From the NCBI RefSeq assembly GCF_000826185.2, contig NZ_LN648874.1, positions 124,001 through 188,000 of the forward strand: a stretch of 64,000 nt of DNA, given 5' to 3'. The notes under the pieces were generated by a model that was not told the origin of the DNA, searched no databases, and saw only the letters and a program-made list of their open reading frames with translations. Every line of letters begins with the position of its first letter. Position 1 is the stretch's first letter. Origin of the DNA: Microbacterium gorillae. GTDB taxonomy: Bacteria > Actinomycetota > Actinomycetes > Actinomycetales > Microbacteriaceae. A program made the position numbers and the translations under genes. Below, piece by piece: positions 33,771 to 42,716 of the stretch.

Positions 33771-35214
33771 TGCGGAATCGCCAGCCGTCCTGGTGCAGGG
33801 TGCGGTGGTGGTGCCAGCAGAGCGTGACCCCGTTGTCCGTGTGCGTCGGTCCGCCCTGCGCGTGCTCGATGACGTGGTGGATCTCGCACCGGGTGGACGG
33901 CACGTGACAGCCGGGCACGACGCACTCGCCGTCGCGGGCGATGATCGCGCGGCGCTGGCGGACGGTGAAGGTCCGGCTCTCACTGCTGAGGGCGGTGATC
34001 GCTCCGTCCGAGTTCAACGCGACGTACTGGACCGTTCCCCCGCAGGTGAGGGTTCGTGCGGTGTCGATGCTCACGGGGGTGTCGCACCCGTCCAGATGCG
34101 CCCATCCGGACCCGGAGCGGAGGTCCTCGTCGCGGACCGTCACGAGCAGGGTGGGAGCCATGCCGGTGACGACCGGGTTCTCGTGCGCGCGAGCCGCGAC
34201 GGAGAGGACGGCGGCGAGGGCGTCGTGTCGACGCTGGGGGCCGCTGCGGACGACGGTGCGCTCCAGGATGCCGCACATGCAGACGTGACTGTCGCCGGCG
34301 GGGATCTGCCCGATCTCGGCCTCGAGAGTCGCGTTCGCGTCAGCCGCTCCGCACTCGCACGGCATCATGCCGTCGTCCTCCCGGAACGCGACGGCGGCGG
34401 GTTCGAGGCGCGGGTTCAGATGCGCATCGAAGAGACGCTCCAACTGGGTCGCGACCTCGGGCATGAGGTGACCGCTGATCCGGTACAGGCCCGTGGCGAG
34501 CGGGACGAGATTCAGGTGCCGACCGCGCTCGCGGACCGCCTCGGTGGGTTCCGCACCATCCTGATCGATCGCGCAGGCCCACACGCGCGCCATCGCGGCG
34601 AGGTCGTCGGCCGTGACCGCCGGTGCGCGAAGTCCGGCGCTTCCGGTGTCGAATCGTGCGTCCGGACCGAGGGGGCGGCAGTCCTCCCCGGCGTAGGTCG
34701 CGATCGCCTCCTGCGCGGCCCGCAGGTCATCGGGGGCGGCACGTCGAACGGTGGCCAGCAGCGGGTCGGCGATGGCGAGCACCCCGTCCACACCGAGCGT
34801 CCCGTCCAGCATCGCCCGGCGCACCTCCGGCAGCTTCGCCGGACCGACGCCCTCGAGCATCCGCGTGGGGCGCTCTGCCGCTCGAGCCGCCCGTTGCCAG
34901 GATGCCGCGGTGCGGGCCGACACCCCGGCGAGACGTTGCAGGAGCTCGACCGCATTTCGACTGCCGTATCGCGTGGACAGTCGAGCCATCCGATCGTTCG
35001 CGTCGGCATCCCGACGTCGGACCTCCGCCGTCGCCTCGACCAGGAGTCCCTCCACGCGTCGAAGCAGTGCACCGCCGACCTCGAGGATCTCGACCAGTTC
35101 GGCGTCGTTCATCGCCGCGACCCCGTCGTCCGCCACCGCATCGGCCATCGCGCCCACCCACTCCTGAGACGCGGTCGCGATGCGTCCGCCGGGGGTGGTC
35201 GGGGTGGTGAACAT
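33649..35214 (-). CDS. DUF222 / HNH endonuclease-domain protein
   Basis: 521 residues. A helical DUF222 domain (about 15-400) is followed by a C-terminal HNH nuclease domain: RDGECVVPGCHVPSTRCEIH (zinc Cys and first His), then NGVTLCWHHHRTLH. This is the 13E12-repeat type family, expanded in actinobacteria, sometimes mobile but here without an intron or terminal repeats. The ATG at 35214 has GGAGG very close and an AAGAAT six bases upstream; either mode of initiation is possible. Its 3' end overlaps the convergent DUF817 gene by 122 bp. Confidence 0.9.
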   Translation of the reverse strand: MFTTPTTPGGRIATASQEWVGAMADAVADDGVAAMNDAELVEILEVGGALLRRVEGLLVEATAEVRRRDADANDRMARLSTRYGSRNAVELLQRLAGVSARTAASWQRAARAAERPTRMLEGVGPAKLPEVRRAMLDGTLGVDGVLAIADPLLATVRRAAPDDLRAAQEAIATYAGEDCRPLGPDARFDTGSAGLRAPAVTADDLAAMARVWACAIDQDGAEPTEAVRERGRHLNLVPLATGLYRISGHLMPEVATQLERLFDAHLNPRLEPAAVAFREDDGMMPCECGAADANATLEAEIGQIPAGDSHVCMCGILERTVVRSGPQRRHDALAAVLSVAARAHENPVVTGMAPTLLVTVRDEDLRSGSGWAHLDGCDTPVSIDTARTLTCGGTVQYVALNSDGAITALSSESRTFTVRQRRAIIARDGECVVPGCHVPSTRCEIHHVIEHAQGGPTHTDNGVTLCWHHHRTLHQDGWRFRITRGVVQLRPPARFDHRQRWLTPPPMSPTRAQNLLRAIRT

Positions 35215-35499
35215 GCCTCCATTCTTCCCTTCCGGCCCGGCGAACGGAAGCGACTTATCCCAGGTGCAGTGGGAAAAATTGGTTTTCCGTAGAACCTTCC
35301 GGGGAGTACGTATGGGACGCGCGCATCGAGCTCTCCCGCGATCGCGCACAGGTACGTTCGCGCGCGCGGAACGGGAGCCGGCGGCGGACTCCGCCATGCC
35401 GGATCCTGTCGTCCTCAGCTGTCGTGGCGCACCCGACGTGAGTCGCCGGCGGAGGTCCCATGGCACCCACCGTGCGGAGGCCCCGCATGAGGAACGCCG
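35215..35499. other. Gap upstream of the HNH gene
   Basis: 285 bp with no credible gene. It contains a small inverted repeat GGAAAA-ATTGG-TTTTCC (35272-35288) in an unusually A/T-rich patch, possibly the HNH promoter area. Nothing else recognised. Confidence 0.4.
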
Positions 35500-35531
35500 A
35501 AGGCCCGCCCCGACGAATCGGGACGGGCCTT
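35500..35531 (-). terminator. Terminator of the DEAD-box helicase gene
   Basis: A 14-bp stem with one U-G wobble on the - strand transcript and a four-base loop, nine bases past the helicase stop. Confidence 0.8.
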
Positions 35532-35539
35532 CGCAGGAA

Positions 35540-37021
35540 TCACTCCGCGGGTGCGGCCGGCGCGTTACCGCCGCCACCGCCCGGACGACGGCGCCGACGG
35601 CGACGACGCGCGGGAGCGGTGTTGCCGTCGTGGCGCTCGGAACCGCCGCCGTCGTGGACGCCGCCTCCCTCCGCCTTCGGGTCGGTCTGCTCGCCGTGCG
35701 CGGACGGAACCACATCACCCGTCCCGGAGTCGCCGGAGCGCCGACGGCGACGGCGCGAACGCCCATCGCCGCTCTCGGCGTCGCCCGATCGCTCGCGCTT
35801 GGGCTGTGCGGTGCGGACGGTGCCCGTGGCGGGAATCTTCGCGATGCGGCCCTTGGTGCCCTCCGCGATGTCCAGGTCGGAGTACAGGTGCGGGCTGGAC
35901 GAGTACGTCTCGGTGGGTTCGGGCTGGCCGAACTCCAGCGCGCGGTTGATGAGCGCCCACTTGTGGACGTCCTCCCAATCCACGAACGTCACCGCGATGC
36001 CGCTGCGACCGGCGCGGCCAGTGCGGCCGACGCGGTGCAGGTAGGTCTTCTCGTCGTCAGGGATGGTGTGGTTGATGACGTGGCTGACATCGTCCACGTC
36101 AATGCCGCGGGCGGCGACGTCGGTGGCGATCAGGACATCACGCTTGCCGGCCTTGAACGCGGCCATGGACCGCTCGCGCGCCTCCTGGCTCATGTCGCCG
36201 TGCACGGCGGCGGCGTTGAAGCCGCGGTCGCCGAGCTCGTCGACGAGCTTCTGCGCGGCGCGCTTGGTGCGGGTGAAGATGACGACCTTCTCGCGACCGT
36301 TCGCCTGCAGGATGCGCGAGATGATCTCGTCCTTGTCCAGCGAGTGGGCGCGGTAGACGAGGTGCTTGATGTTCGCCTGGGTGAGGCCCTCGTCCGGGTC
36401 CGTCGCACGGATGTGGATCGGGTTGTTCATGAAGCGGCGCGCGAGGGCGACGATCTGGCCCGGCATGGTGGCCGAGAACAGCTGCGTGTGCCGGACCGGC
36501 GGGACCTTCGCGAAGATCTTCTCGATGTCCGGCAGGAAGCCGAGGTCGAGCATCTTGTCGGCCTCGTCCAGGACGACCTCGGTCGCGTGGGAGAGATCGA
36601 GCAGGCGCTGGCCGGCGAGGTCGATCAGGCGGCCGGGGGTGCCGACCACGATCTGCGCGCCGGCCTTGAGCTGGTCGATCTGGCCCTCGTACGCCTTGCC
36701 GCCGTAGATGGCGACGACGCTCGTGGAGCGGTTGGAAGTGAGCAGGTCCATGTCCTCGTACACCTGCACCGCGAGCTCGCGGGTGGGGACGACGATCAGG
36801 GCCTTGACGCCGGGCTCCGGGTTCAGACCGAGGCGCTGGACGACGGGGATGCCGAAGCCGAACGTCTTGCCGGTTCCGGTCTTGGCCTGACCGATGACGT
36901 CCTGCCCGGGCAGGGAGAGCGGAATGGTCTGCTCCTGGATGGGGAAGGCGTCGACGATGCCCTTGGCGGCGAGCGCGTCGAGGATGTCCTGATCGACGCC
37001 GAGATCAGCGAAAGAAGTCAC
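35540..37021 (-). CDS. DEAD-box RNA helicase (RhlE-like)
   Basis: 493 residues. Motifs: Q-motif FPIQEQTIP, Walker A AKTGTGKT, PTREL, TPGR, VLDEADKMLDLGF, SAT, ATDVAARGID and HRVGRTGRAG. The C-terminus (about 390-493) is basic and low-complexity with two Arg runs and Gly-rich ends, typical of RNA-binding tails. It corresponds in place to mycobacterial RhlE (Rv3211). GTG start. A TAGGCT at 37129-37124 would give a leader of about 95 nt containing a GGCAGC/GCTGCC hairpin (37041-37057). Confidence 0.94.
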   Translation of the reverse strand: MTSFADLGVDQDILDALAAKGIVDAFPIQEQTIPLSLPGQDVIGQAKTGTGKTFGFGIPVVQRLGLNPEPGVKALIVVPTRELAVQVYEDMDLLTSNRSTSVVAIYGGKAYEGQIDQLKAGAQIVVGTPGRLIDLAGQRLLDLSHATEVVLDEADKMLDLGFLPDIEKIFAKVPPVRHTQLFSATMPGQIVALARRFMNNPIHIRATDPDEGLTQANIKHLVYRAHSLDKDEIISRILQANGREKVVIFTRTKRAAQKLVDELGDRGFNAAAVHGDMSQEARERSMAAFKAGKRDVLIATDVAARGIDVDDVSHVINHTIPDDEKTYLHRVGRTGRAGRSGIAVTFVDWEDVHKWALINRALEFGQPEPTETYSSSPHLYSDLDIAEGTKGRIAKIPATGTVRTAQPKRERSGDAESGDGRSRRRRRRSGDSGTGDVVPSAHGEQTDPKAEGGGVHDGGGSERHDGNTAPARRRRRRRRPGGGGGNAPAAPAE

Positions 37022-37123
37022 GTGTATGCGTTGCCTGTCTGGCAGCGGAGGGCTGCCGATTCGGGATCCACGCCCTCACTCAGCGGCAGGCGCGGGGCTC
37101 CGGTCCATCGCCGGAACCACACC

Positions 37124-37129
37124 AGCCTA
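37124..37129 (-). promoter_or_regulatory. Probable -10 of the DEAD-box helicase gene
   Basis: TAGGCT on the - strand, about 103 bp before the GTG. The predicted leader carries a small hairpin (37041-37057), which might respond to temperature or to the helicase itself. Confidence 0.35.
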
Positions 37130-37190
37130 CCGGAGACCCCCGGAGGGGAGCCGGGACCCGGTCGGTTCGGCGCGCCCGACCGGCCTTGAG

Positions 37191-37196
37191 TAGGCT
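37191..37196 (+). promoter_or_regulatory. -10 element, leaderless ferritin-like gene
   Basis: TAGGCT ends six bases before the GTG at 37203. Confidence 0.55.
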
Positions 37197-37202
37197 GAGC
37201 GC

Positions 37203-37916
37203 GTGGTCAACTGGTTCTGGAAACGGCGCCCCACCGGACGCCAACTGGTGCTCCGATCGCGGGGGGACATGGGCGGCGCGCTGCGCGTCGACTTCAGCGA
37301 ACTCGCGCCGGATATCGACACCTTCCTGGGCCAGGCCGCCTACCTCCAGCTCGGCTACTTCGAGACCCTGACGCGCCTCATCCGTGCGACGCCGGATCTC
37401 GCGGAGAAGGAGGCCCTGTCGCAGGCCGCCGGCGCCGCGCTGCTGAAGCATCGCCGGCTGATCGCCATCATCCGGGACCGCGGTGAGGACCCCATCGAGG
37501 TCATGCTTCCGTTCCGGGAGGATCTGGACGCCTTCCGGTGGAAGACGATCGGTGCGCGACCGCGGGAGACGATGCTGTCCGTGCACATCACCGCCGGCAT
37601 GCTCGATGACTTCTACACGACCCTGGCGGCGACGTACGGCGAGACCGGACGCAAGGTGGTCCGCGTCCTCGCCGCCGACGACGACCGCGAAGCGATCGCG
37701 AACATCATCCGGGAGACCATCGCCAGCGACGACGAGTGGCGCTGGCTGCTGTCGCTGTGGGGCCGCCGCCTCGTGGGCGACACCCTGCTCGTCGCACGCG
37801 CGGCGCTGCGCCCGAAGCGCCTGGACACCAACGAGGAGAAGCAGGTCGAGCCCGTCTTCACCGCGCTGATGAGCGGCCACGCCAAGCGCATGGACGCCCT
37901 GGGCCTCGCGTCCTGA
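37203..37916 (+). CDS. Ferritin-like-fold protein (MiaE-like superfamily)
   Basis: 237 residues, all-helical, with FLGQAAYLQLGYFETLTRLI, ALLKHRRLIAIIRDRGEDP and TAGMLDDFYTTLAATYGE. This is the actinobacterial ferritin-like family found beside RhlE (Rv3210c in M. tuberculosis). The sites that would be di-iron ligands in ferritin-like helices are only partly acidic/His, so iron binding is uncertain. The GTG at 37203 is fixed by the leaderless -10. Function unknown. Confidence 0.75.
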   Translation: MVNWFWKRRPTGRQLVLRSRGDMGGALRVDFSELAPDIDTFLGQAAYLQLGYFETLTRLIRATPDLAEKEALSQAAGAALLKHRRLIAIIRDRGEDPIEVMLPFREDLDAFRWKTIGARPRETMLSVHITAGMLDDFYTTLAATYGETGRKVVRVLAADDDREAIANIIRETIASDDEWRWLLSLWGRRLVGDTLLVARAALRPKRLDTNEEKQVEPVFTALMSGHAKRMDALGLAS

Positions 37917-37990
37917 CCCCGGACCGCGGTTCTTCGGCGGGCGCGCGACCGTCTCTCCCGGCGGTCGTCCCGCACCGCTGGGTCGTGTGC

Positions 37991-37996
37991 GATCCT
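37991..37996 (+). promoter_or_regulatory. -10-like element, leaderless S51 peptidase gene
   Basis: GATCCT ends six bases before the ATG at 38003. It departs from TANNNT at its first base. Confidence 0.35.
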
Positions 37997-38002
37997 CATG
38001 CG

Positions 38003-38701
38003 ATGAAGATGCTCCTCACCTCCAACGGGCTCGCGAACACGGAGATCCGCGACACGCTCGTCGACCTGCTCGGCAAGCCGATCGCGGAATCCCGCATCGT
38101 CGTCGTGATCGATTCGATCCTCGGATTTCCCGGCGACAGCTCGAAACTCGTCGAGCATCTCGACGGACTGCGCAGGCTCGGCTGGGCGGAGTTCAGCGTC
38201 GCCTCGCTCTTGGCCGGACCACCGGCGCTGGTGGAATCGCGGTTGCGCGCGGCTGACGTGATCCTCGGCTACGGCGGCAGCAACCTGTGGGCGGCGCACA
38301 CGTGGACGGCCACGGGCCTGGCGCCCGTGCTGGCCGATCTGCTCGAGGAGAAGGTCTACGTCGGGTGGAGCGCGGGCTCGATGATCTTCCCGCGACTGCT
38401 GAATCGATGGCCGGACGCCTTCGATGACCAGGCGGAACTCGAGATGTTCGGGCTCGCGTCGGTGGAATCACCGGTGCCACTGTTCGACTGGTACTTCGTG
38501 GGACACCTCGGCGCCGACTGGATGCCGGCGGACGCCGAAACGGCGGTCGCGCGCGGTGCCGCCCGTACGAACCAACCCGTCTGGTTCGTCGACGACGATT
38601 CGGCTCTGCTCATCCGCGATCCCGCGGCCGAACCGATCGTCGTCTCTTCGGGCCACTGGCGCCGGTTCGGTTCGGACGGGTCGCTCATCGAATCGCACTG
38701 A
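38003..38701 (+). CDS. Peptidase S51 family protein (peptidase E-like)
   Basis: 232 residues. It opens MKMLLTSNGLANTEIRDTL. The nucleophile motif is VGWSAGSMIF with the catalytic Ser, and ILGYGGSNLWAA is the oxyanion-side GG turn. DSILGFPGDSSKL marks the N-terminal half. Peptidase E cleaves Asp-Xaa dipeptides, though many S51 members have other or unknown substrates. The ATG at 38003 is preferred; an upstream in-frame extension covers unrelated sequence. Confidence 0.85.
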   Translation: MKMLLTSNGLANTEIRDTLVDLLGKPIAESRIVVVIDSILGFPGDSSKLVEHLDGLRRLGWAEFSVASLLAGPPALVESRLRAADVILGYGGSNLWAAHTWTATGLAPVLADLLEEKVYVGWSAGSMIFPRLLNRWPDAFDDQAELEMFGLASVESPVPLFDWYFVGHLGADWMPADAETAVARGAARTNQPVWFVDDDSALLIRDPAAEPIVVSSGHWRRFGSDGSLIESH

Positions 38702-38764
38702 CGGTCGGGGACCCTGCCCACCCGGCAACGTTCGGCACGCGCGGCGCGATGTCCCGCACAACGA

Positions 38765-38795
38765 CGATGCCCGCGACACGAGGTCGCGGGCATCG
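38765..38795. terminator. Bidirectional terminator, S51 peptidase / DUF3107 operon
   Basis: A perfect 13-bp stem (CGATGCCCGCGAC / complement) with a five-base loop, between convergent genes. Confidence 0.75.
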
Positions 38796-38810
38796 GAACG
38801 TGCGGGTGGC

Positions 38811-39101
38811 TCAGGCGATGCCGAGTCGCGCCCGCTCGCGGGCGTCGTGCGCGCGACGGGACGCCGTGAGGGCGACCGTGCCGCCGATCGCGGCGATCGC
38901 GGCCAAGCCGATGCTGGCGACCCAGGTCCAGATGCTCGCCTCACCGACGCCGGTCCACGTGAAGATCGCGTAGACGAGCGCGGACACGGCGGCGCCGATC
39001 GCGCCGCTGACGAGGAGACCACGCAGCTCGCGTCCGGGGATCATCACCTGCGCCACGGCACCGATGACGGTCCCGACGATGACGGCGAGCACGATGAACA
39101 C
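38811..39101 (-). CDS. Small three-helix membrane protein of unknown function
   Basis: 96 residues from the GTG at 39101, with three hydrophobic helices (about 1-20, 30-50, 58-78) and a charged end (ASRRAHDARERARLGIA). MIPGRELRGLLVSGAIGAAV faintly recalls transglycosylase-associated membrane proteins, but the match is weak. It begins one base after the DUF3107 stop, so it is translated from the same mRNA. I do not recognise a function. Confidence 0.65.
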   Translation of the reverse strand: MFIVLAVIVGTVIGAVAQVMIPGRELRGLLVSGAIGAAVSALVYAIFTWTGVGEASIWTWVASIGLAAIAAIGGTVALTASRRAHDARERARLGIA

Positions 39102-39102
39102 G

Positions 39103-39327
39103 TCAGGCCACGAATCCGACGCGACGTGCTTCCTCGGTGCCGAGTTCGACGTAGGCCAGGCCCGCGGTGGGGACCAGGTAGCTGGTGCCCTTCGCGTCCG
39201 TGAAGGTGAGGGCTGCGGCCTTCGACGAGAGGGCCTCGTCGACGCGCGCGCGGATGGCTTCCGCCGACTCGTCGGTCTCGAAGTTGAGCTCGCGGCCGAT
39301 GTTGGCGATGCCGATGCGGATCTCCAC
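39103..39327 (-). CDS. DUF3107 family protein (TB9.4-like)
   Basis: 74 residues: MEIRIGIANIGRELNFETDE, then EAIRARVDEAL, ending YVELGTEEARRVGFVA. It matches actinobacterial DUF3107 in length and in place (Rv3208A/TB9.4 near rhlE). The GTG start has GAGGAAGGA upstream, and a TAGGCT -10 at 39374-39369 gives a leader of about 35 nt. It is the operon head with the small membrane gene. Function unknown. Confidence 0.9.
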   Translation of the reverse strand: MEIRIGIANIGRELNFETDESAEAIRARVDEALSSKAAALTFTDAKGTSYLVPTAGLAYVELGTEEARRVGFVA

Positions 39328-39368
39328 TGGGGTGTCCTTCCTCGCGCCCGCTCGGGCGCTCTTCCCAC

Positions 39369-39374
39369 AGCCTA
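39369..39374 (-). promoter_or_regulatory. Probable -10 of the DUF3107 operon
   Basis: TAGGCT on the - strand. The leader downstream contains the perfect small hairpin GCGCCCG-CT-CGGGCGC (39344-39359) before the Shine-Dalgarno. Confidence 0.45.
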
Positions 39375-39440
39375 GGGCACCGCACACATGCCGAGCCGGG
39401 CTGCACGCTGAGGGCGAACGGCGATGTCGTCCGTACCGGA

Positions 39441-39446
39441 TAGCGT
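39441..39446 (+). promoter_or_regulatory. -10 element, leaderless adnA
   Basis: TAGCGT ends six bases before the GTG at 39453. Confidence 0.5.
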
Positions 39447-39452
39447 GGTCGA

Positions 39453-42400
39453 GTGACCCCCGCCGAGCCGATTCCGGATGCCGCCCAGCGCGCTGTCGTG
39501 GCGCTTCCCGCCGCAGCCGAGGGCGTCGTCATCGGGGCGGCAGGCACGGGCAAGACGCACGCGCTCCTGGAACGGGTGGAACGCCTGATCGAGGCGGGGG
39601 AGTGCGCCGCGGACGAGGTCCTGATCCTCACTCCGTCCCGGCAGACCGCGACCCGGCTGCGGGACGTCATCGGCCTGCGCGTCGGGTCGGCGACGCCCGG
39701 CGCGTTGGCACGCTCGCTCGGCTCGTTGGCGTTCCAGATCGTGCGGGCCGCCATGGTGCGGGCGGGTCGGCCCGCCCCGCAGCTGCTCACCGGAGCGGAT
39801 CAGGACCGCATCGTCGCGGAGCTGCTGCACGGCGACGAGGCCGACGCCGCGGACGGGACGGCCCGGTGGCCCGAGGAGTTGCCGGCCGCCGCGCGCAACG
39901 CCACCGCCTTCCGGTCCGAGCTGCGATCCCTGATGGACGAATGCACGGAGCTCGCCCTGACCCCGGCGGAGTTGGCGGACCTCGGTGACCGCACGGACCA
40001 CCCGGTGTGGAGCGCCGCGGGAAGCTTCCTGGCCGACTACCGGCACGTCCTCGGACGGATGCGCTCGGAGCATCGGGACGCCGCCGACCTGCTCGCTGAG
40101 GCCGCCCGAGTGCTGCGTGAGACGCCGGCGGAGCTCGCCGCCGCGACCCTCGGGCCGGTCGCGCGGCTGCGCGCCGTGATGATCGATGACGCCCAGGAGC
40201 TCACCCGCGGAGCGATCGAACTCGTCTCCGCCCTTCGCTCGCGCGGGGTCGCCGTTCTCGCCTTCGGGGATCCGGACATCGGCTCCGGCGCTTTTCGCGG
40301 TGTCACTCCCGAACTGTTCGCGCGCCTGGCGGGGTTGCTGGGTGAGGTCCACGTCCTGGACGGCCCGCACCGCTCCGCTGCGGCCATCGCGCGGTTGGCG
40401 CGGACCGTGACTCAGGCGATCGGCGCCGGCGGACGCGTCGACCACCGCCGCGACCCGGGTCCGGAGGTGTCGGACGCCCGCGTCGAGGCGCTCATCGCGG
40501 CGAGCCCCTTCGAAGAGGTGGACGCGATCGCCCGACGACTGCGCACGTGGCACGTCCTGGCGGGCGTGCCGTGGTCCGCGATGGCCGTGATCGCGCACGA
40601 CACCCGTCAGGTCGCGGCGCTGGAGACCGAACTGGCCGCCCGTGAGGTGCCCACCCGCGCCGCCGGCGTGCAGCGTCCGCTCGGTCGCGAGAACGTCGTC
40701 CGGGACCTCCTGCAGATCATCGCCCTGGCCGTGCAGGAGCCGGCTGAGCGCGATCCGGAACTGATCGCGAACGCCCTGCTCAGCCCGTTCGGAGGTCTGG
40801 ACGCGGTCGGCCTCCGGCGCCTCCGTGCGGCACTGCGTCATCGCGAGCTCGGTGCGGCGGGCACCGCGACAGCCGCGGACCTGCTCCGCAGCGGATTCGC
40901 TCACCCGCTCGAGCTCGGCATGCTCGACGTGCCCGAGGCGCGCCCGGCCGAGCGTCTGGCGACCACGTTCGGCCGAGTCGCCGAGGCGCACCGGCGCGGG
41001 GAGACGATCCACGAACTGCTCTGGCTGGTGTGGGACCGCTCGCGCAGTGGCGGTCGGAGCCTCGCCGACGCGTGGCGAGAGACGGCGACCGCGCCGGGGC
41101 CCGCAGCGGCCGAGGCCTCCCGGGCTCTGGATGCCCTGGTGGCCCTGTTCGAGGCCGCCAAACGTGCGGTCGAGCGCGGGACGGACGCCGATCCGGACTC
41201 CTTCATCCGCAACCTCCTCGACAGCGACGTCCCCGAGGACACGCTCGCCGCCCCGGAACGCGTCGACACCGTCACCCTGATGACGCCGGCGACCGCTCTG
41301 GGCGCCGAGTTCGATGCCGTCGTCATCGCCGGGGTGCAGGACGGGGTCTGGCCGAACGTCCGGCTGCGCGGCGGACTCCTGGACTCCTGGATGCTCGCGG
41401 ACACCGTGGAGGCCGACCGCGTCGGCCGTGTCGCCGAGCCCGCGGCCGTCCTGGATCGCCGCCGCGCCGCCCTGCACGATGAGCTGCGCCTGTTCGTCCG
41501 CGCCGTCAGCCGGGCCCGCACCCGTCTGCTGGTCACGGCCGTGGACGATGACGACCTCGGACCCAGTGCGCTGTTCGCTTTCCTCCCCGAGCCGACGCGA
41601 CCGGACGAGGACCTCGCGGCGCACCACCCGCTCACCCTGCGGGGCCTGGTCGCGCGTCATCGCCGCACTCTGACGGGCGCGCATGTTCCGGATGAGCGGC
41701 GCATCGAGGCCGCGGGACAGCTCGGTGCGCTGGCGGAGGCCGGTGTCCCGGGAGCCTCCCCCGAGGAGTGGTACGGGGTGATGGCTCCCTCCAGCGACGC
41801 ACCTCTGCGCGATCCGCAGCGCTCGCCGATTCCGGTGTCGCCCTCGCGGATGACCGGGTTCGAGGACTGCGGCGTGGACTGGGCGATCCGCGCCCTCGGT
41901 GGGGACACCCGCACGTGGTCCTCCGGGCTCGGCACGATTCTGCACGCCGCAATGGAGGACGTTCCCGGGGGCGCCCTCGACGAACTCCAGGCCGTGGTGG
42001 ACGCGCGGTGGGGCGAGCTGGATTTCGAAGCGCCGTGGCAGTCCGCGAAGGAACGGCGGTGGGCGGCCCTGCTGGTGGAGCGCCTGCACCGGTACCTCCT
42101 CGCGTTCCGGCAGTCCGGCGCCCTCCGCGTCGGGGCTGAGGCGGAATTCACCCTGGCGATTCCGCTGGACGAGCACTCCGGTGCCGAAGACGTGCTGGTC
42201 GTCCCGCCGGACGGTTCCGGGCTGGACCCGGACGTCCCGTACGCGCTGCTGCGTGGCGCGATCGATCGCGTCGAGGTCTACCCTCCGGGCGAGATGCCGG
42301 CCGAGCTCGCGGTTCCGGCGACGCCGGACCGGCCCGCCGCACGTCGTGCCATCGTGGTCGACCTCAAGACCGGACGCAGCGAAGCGCGCGTCGCTGACGA

Positions 42401-42716
42401 CAAGGTCGACGGTGACGCCCAGCTCGCGGCATACCAGCTCGCGGTCGCGTCCGGGGCGGTGCCGGGCGCCGACCCGGCCGATGCCGCGGGCGCCCGCCTG
42501 CTGGTGCTGTCGAAGGCGCTGAAGAACACGCACTGGCGGGTCGCGCACCAGGCCCCCCTCGGGCCGGAGGGTGCGGACGCGTTCGTGCAGCGGGTCATCG
42601 CCGACGCCACCGGGATGGCCTCGGCGAGCTTTGACGCGAACATCGACAGCCATTGCCGGATCGATCGCTTCGCGATCTGCGGCATCCACACGGTCAAGGC
42701 GGTGAGCGCCTCATGA
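39453..42716 (+). CDS. adnA: AdnA-type helicase-nuclease subunit
   Basis: 1087 residues. An N-terminal UvrD-like SF1 motor (P-loop GAAGTGKT, 28-35; degenerate Walker B IDDAQEL) is followed by a C-terminal RecB-family nuclease (VVDLKTG, Asp970 and Lys972; QLAAYQLAV). With AdnB it forms the heterodimeric motor-nuclease that resects double-strand breaks in actinobacteria, replacing RecBCD. The weak motor in this subunit matches the known lead/lag roles in mycobacterial AdnAB. GTG start, predicted leaderless. The stop overlaps the adnB ATG by four bases. Confidence 0.92.
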   Translation: MTPAEPIPDAAQRAVVALPAAAEGVVIGAAGTGKTHALLERVERLIEAGECAADEVLILTPSRQTATRLRDVIGLRVGSATPGALARSLGSLAFQIVRAAMVRAGRPAPQLLTGADQDRIVAELLHGDEADAADGTARWPEELPAAARNATAFRSELRSLMDECTELALTPAELADLGDRTDHPVWSAAGSFLADYRHVLGRMRSEHRDAADLLAEAARVLRETPAELAAATLGPVARLRAVMIDDAQELTRGAIELVSALRSRGVAVLAFGDPDIGSGAFRGVTPELFARLAGLLGEVHVLDGPHRSAAAIARLARTVTQAIGAGGRVDHRRDPGPEVSDARVEALIAASPFEEVDAIARRLRTWHVLAGVPWSAMAVIAHDTRQVAALETELAAREVPTRAAGVQRPLGRENVVRDLLQIIALAVQEPAERDPELIANALLSPFGGLDAVGLRRLRAALRHRELGAAGTATAADLLRSGFAHPLELGMLDVPEARPAERLATTFGRVAEAHRRGETIHELLWLVWDRSRSGGRSLADAWRETATAPGPAAAEASRALDALVALFEAAKRAVERGTDADPDSFIRNLLDSDVPEDTLAAPERVDTVTLMTPATALGAEFDAVVIAGVQDGVWPNVRLRGGLLDSWMLADTVEADRVGRVAEPAAVLDRRRAALHDELRLFVRAVSRARTRLLVTAVDDDDLGPSALFAFLPEPTRPDEDLAAHHPLTLRGLVARHRRTLTGAHVPDERRIEAAGQLGALAEAGVPGASPEEWYGVMAPSSDAPLRDPQRSPIPVSPSRMTGFEDCGVDWAIRALGGDTRTWSSGLGTILHAAMEDVPGGALDELQAVVDARWGELDFEAPWQSAKERRWAALLVERLHRYLLAFRQSGALRVGAEAEFTLAIPLDEHSGAEDVLVVPPDGSGLDPDVPYALLRGAIDRVEVYPPGEMPAELAVPATPDRPAARRAIVVDLKTGRSEARVADDKVDGDAQLAAYQLAVASGAVPGADPADAAGARLLVLSKALKNTHWRVAHQAPLGPEGADAFVQRVIADATGMASASFDANIDSHCRIDRFAICGIHTVKAVSAS

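Noticed and set aside
33649..35214. HNH/DUF222 gene as a mobile element or intron-encoded nuclease
   Set aside because: No terminal repeats, target-site duplication, transposase or split host gene is visible. The family is common as stand-alone chromosomal genes in actinobacteria.
39372..42689. A very long open frame (1105 codons) on the - strand opposite adnA, and others of 500-900 codons opposite the peptide operon 1 genes, adnB, aminopeptidase P and uvrD2
   Set aside because: They mirror the codon pattern of the real genes. GC-rich third positions leave the opposite strand free of stops. Their translations are His/Arg/Glu-rich low complexity without domains, promoters or ribosome sites.
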